In this document: in pieces, positions 61,530-64,000 of the stretch
Layout of the letters: every line of letters starts with the position of its first letter
Numbering within the stretch: position 1 is the first letter of the stretch
Assembly: GCF_037126465.1 (NCBI RefSeq)
Contig: NC_088202.1
Location: forward strand, 100,719,962 to 100,783,961
Source of the DNA: Ornithodoros turicata
Taxonomy: Eukaryota; Arthropoda; Arachnida; Ixodida; Argasidae
DNA: 64,000 nt
Reading direction: 5' to 3'
The notes under the pieces: model-generated
Told to the model about the DNA's origin: nothing
What the model saw: only the letters and a program-made list of their open reading frames with translations
The model's database searches: none
Position numbers and translations under genes: made by a program

Positions 61530-62128
61530 CAGGGCGTCGAACCCAAACGTTTTTCACTCCGGTTTTCGTTCCGATTCAAAGGAAACTGTTCAGTTCCGGT
61601 TCAGCTCCGGATTAAAGAAAGAGAACGGTTCGATACCGGTTCAGTTTCACATGGTGTAAGGAGAATTTACTGCAGTGAAAATAACCCTGTTTATTCTCCT
61701 CAAGATGCCAGACAGACAGAGAGAAAAAATGAGCGGGGTTACGAGGTCCCACCAAGTGGCTTAGAGAAAAACAACGAGCCCGTCGCTGCGCTTTGGGACA
61801 TTGTTCTGATGTAAGGTTCGTACACAAATCACTATGGGAGTTGACACACCTAAATAACAGCAAGTCGTCCAGTTTGCGGGGAAAGACGGGACCTTTGATC
61901 CGATTGAATAAATTAAAAATTTCCTTACTTAAACACCGATGGATGCCATATGTTGAGCTCTTGCGGCATGTGCTCTTTAGATCCAAGTAGATCAATTTTC
62001 CACTTTTTGCTCGGACCGAAACCCGAAAATAAATTCTTTCGGTTTACCTCCGGATCATAAAAAAATTTTAGGGTTTTCATTCCGTTCTCGGTTTTCGGTT
62101 CCAGTTTTCGTTTTACTCCGGAACCCTG
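61530..62128. repeat. hAT-type MITE with perfect 8-bp target duplication
   Basis: Ends CAGGGCGTCGAACCC and TCCGGAACCCTG, arms made of CGGTTTTCGTTCC-like words. CTCTCAAC flanks both sides (61522-61529, 62129-62136). Confidence 0.8.
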
Positions 62129-62711
62129 CTCTCAACATCCGGCGTCTGCTCTTATCATGCATTCCATCGAATAACAGTCAAACTACGCCACCATTTCGCC
62201 TGGGGTTTTCTATAACGTGGTCAGTCGTCCACGCGGAATAAATGGCATAAATAAATGACACTATCTGTGTATTCACACGAGCGACATCCTTACGGAAGAT
62301 CCTAGTGGAAGAAAAAGCGAGAACACTGCTCACAGAGATGAAGTTCCGTCCCGTGATATGTTGAGCATTCACTCGGTGCGGAATATCGGGAGTGGCGTAC
62401 TGCACACTTAGCAGACGACACCGTCAGCGTCTTTCCTGTCGTCTGCCACGGAATATCTTGTGGCTGTGTCGTAGGATATTCTCCACGGTTAGCAGTGTAC
62501 GTGAACGCTGGAAGTTGAGCGCTCGCGCTCAGAAAGCTATGACGATTTTCGCGTCTTCCGCTTCTGCGGGGAATGTTGCTCGTGTGAATACACGGTATAG
62601 TGTCGAAATCGACTGGAACGGATGTGAGCGTCCCTTTAAAGGGCAAATAATTATGTGTCACGAAGGTGCGCGTTTGCACAACGCCCCAAATTAATGTAAA
62701 ATGTTTGGCGC

Positions 62712-62763
62712 ATTATAGCCTCCGTTGCTGCTGCGCCATTAAAATACTAATCATCATCATCAT
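62712..62763 (+). repeat. 3' retroposon tail, second copy
   Basis: Same sequence and ATC microsatellite as 2492-2543, with one or two differences. Confidence 0.55.
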
Positions 62764-62769
62764 AATTTA

Positions 62770-64000
62770 AAATGTCCCATTTTGTATTATCTTGATAGTT
62801 GGTTTGTGCGAAATGTTAATGAGAGAGCCCTCCGGGGGTATTGTGATCCGCTACAGGCACAAAGATTGTGCGAAATACCACGAAACAGAAACCGGAAAAG
62901 AAGCGGGGGTGCTCTGCATGGCTTCGGCTCCACTTTCTTCAAGCAGTTGCGTGCCTGCATTCGTTCCTTCATCCATTTGTACGACAGAGAGGCAAAGCTA
63001 GTACTTTATAACTACACACGTGATGCAAATCACGTGAAACTATACTCGAGGATACGTGAAGGCACCTGGAAGGTGCAACTCCTTCAATAACTTGCGGCTT
63101 TCCGAGATCACATCAAGGAAGCGCACAAGGTTCTACATCTTTATTCTTGCTACTCCTGTGAGACACAAAATTTTCACAAGTACATACCCCCCCCCCCCTC
63201 CTTCCTGGAATTTCATAGCAGTAGCGTTGCTGATATCAATGAGAACCTTCATGATTGCTATTTGCATTATGGCAGCTCGGCCACCAAATAGATATAACCA
63301 TCATGAACCCCCCCCCCCCCCCCTCTGGAAGGTCGGCACCCCCCGCCCCACCATCCCTCGCCCAGAGGTCGCTTTCTGTGAGATCACCGCTTGCGTCGTG
63401 ATTCTAAGCTGCCGCAAGACGCAACAGTCAAACACGCGTATCAACTATCACTTCCTTCACGTCAGGATTAAACTGCCGACAGTGTGTCAACCTGACCAGA
63501 CTCCCGCGTACGTGAAAAAGCGTACGATACGGTGACGTAAAGTGACGCAAGCCATGACGTCCTTGCCGTGTTAAGTTACAATGCCGTTCCACTTTTATTC
63601 ATTTCACGCTTTTACAACGAAAAAATAGTAGTTTGAAAACTATCTTCTGAAATTAAATCACGAAATTCCCGCTCCAGAAATTTTGCGCGCCTTTTTCCAC
63701 ACGTCTTAACTTGAACCAGCTGATCGAGCGGTCGATACGTCTGCCGTCTGCTACCTTCTTGCTACGCCGCGATGCGAACGAAAAACATCGTCCAGTTAAC
63801 GTCACAGCACATGAAACTATGTAGCGGTCTGCGTGTTTGTAACGTTTATTTCCGAACATTTTTCGGCTGGGGGCGTACCCGTTATTTCATGCAATGAAAC
63901 ATCGGAAAACTGAACGTTTATTTTTAGACCCCGCAAGCTTGAGGTTGAGTTGTGCGTGATGCGTATCTCTACGCGGCGCGACAAGCAACGCAAGCGACTT
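62770..64000. other. No gene recognised
   Basis: Poly(C) runs near 63187 and 63307 give a proline-rich frame (63056-63535 +) that is a by-product of low complexity. Nothing else stands out. Confidence 0.4.

Noticed and set aside
63056..63535. 159-codon proline-rich frame
   Set aside because: Proline stretches come from poly(C) runs; no start or family support.

Overview
The window looks like nuclear DNA of an arthropod, most likely a hard tick (inference). Genes are split into short exons by GT-AG introns and are surrounded by dense transposon debris. The debris includes a decayed LINE with tick-type reverse transcriptase motifs, tRNA-derived SINEs, many small inverted-repeat elements, and one young LTR element. 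No prokaryotic feature, rRNA, CRISPR array or intact tRNA gene was seen.

Two genes can be reconstructed exon by exon. On the + strand, 18387-29327 holds a four-exon, 96-residue selenoprotein of the SelW/Rdx family. It reads an in-frame UGA in a Cys-Gly-Gly-Sec motif and ends in a CaaX box (Cys-Thr-Ile-Leu), so it resembles vertebrate MIEN1 (Rdx12) and fish SelW2. On the - strand, 51338-36496 holds a twelve-exon, 412-residue FCP/SCP-type phosphatase whose catalytic half matches CTDSPL2. The two genes converge: candidate poly(A) signals face each other at about 29500 (+) and 29636 (-).

Layout: 1-15000 is repeat-rich, with LINE remains, an 80-90 bp tandem array, SINEs, clustered MITEs and a hAT element, plus a pair of 49-nt exon-like segments at 7.6 and 8.2 kb. 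15.1-17.4 kb holds a small promoter, a THAP-like first exon and unrecognised exon-like ORFs. 17.97-29.5 kb is the selenoprotein gene; its third intron carries a MITE with a nested 2.37-kb LTR element. 29.6-36.5 kb has no recognisable coding sequence. 36.5-51.4 kb is the phosphatase gene, with hAT, MULE-like, pogo-like and TTAA-type elements in its introns. 51.9-64 kb is again mostly repeats, with an LTR plus primer-binding-site relic at 54.4 kb and one orphan exon candidate at 59.4 kb.

I see no sign that the two genes share a pathway. One is a small membrane-anchored thioredoxin-fold redox protein, the other a probably nuclear phosphatase. The most interesting content is the prenylated selenoprotein, followed by the GC-AG intron at the phosphatase active site, the duplicated 49-nt exon-like units, and several transposon families whose target-site duplications are still perfect.
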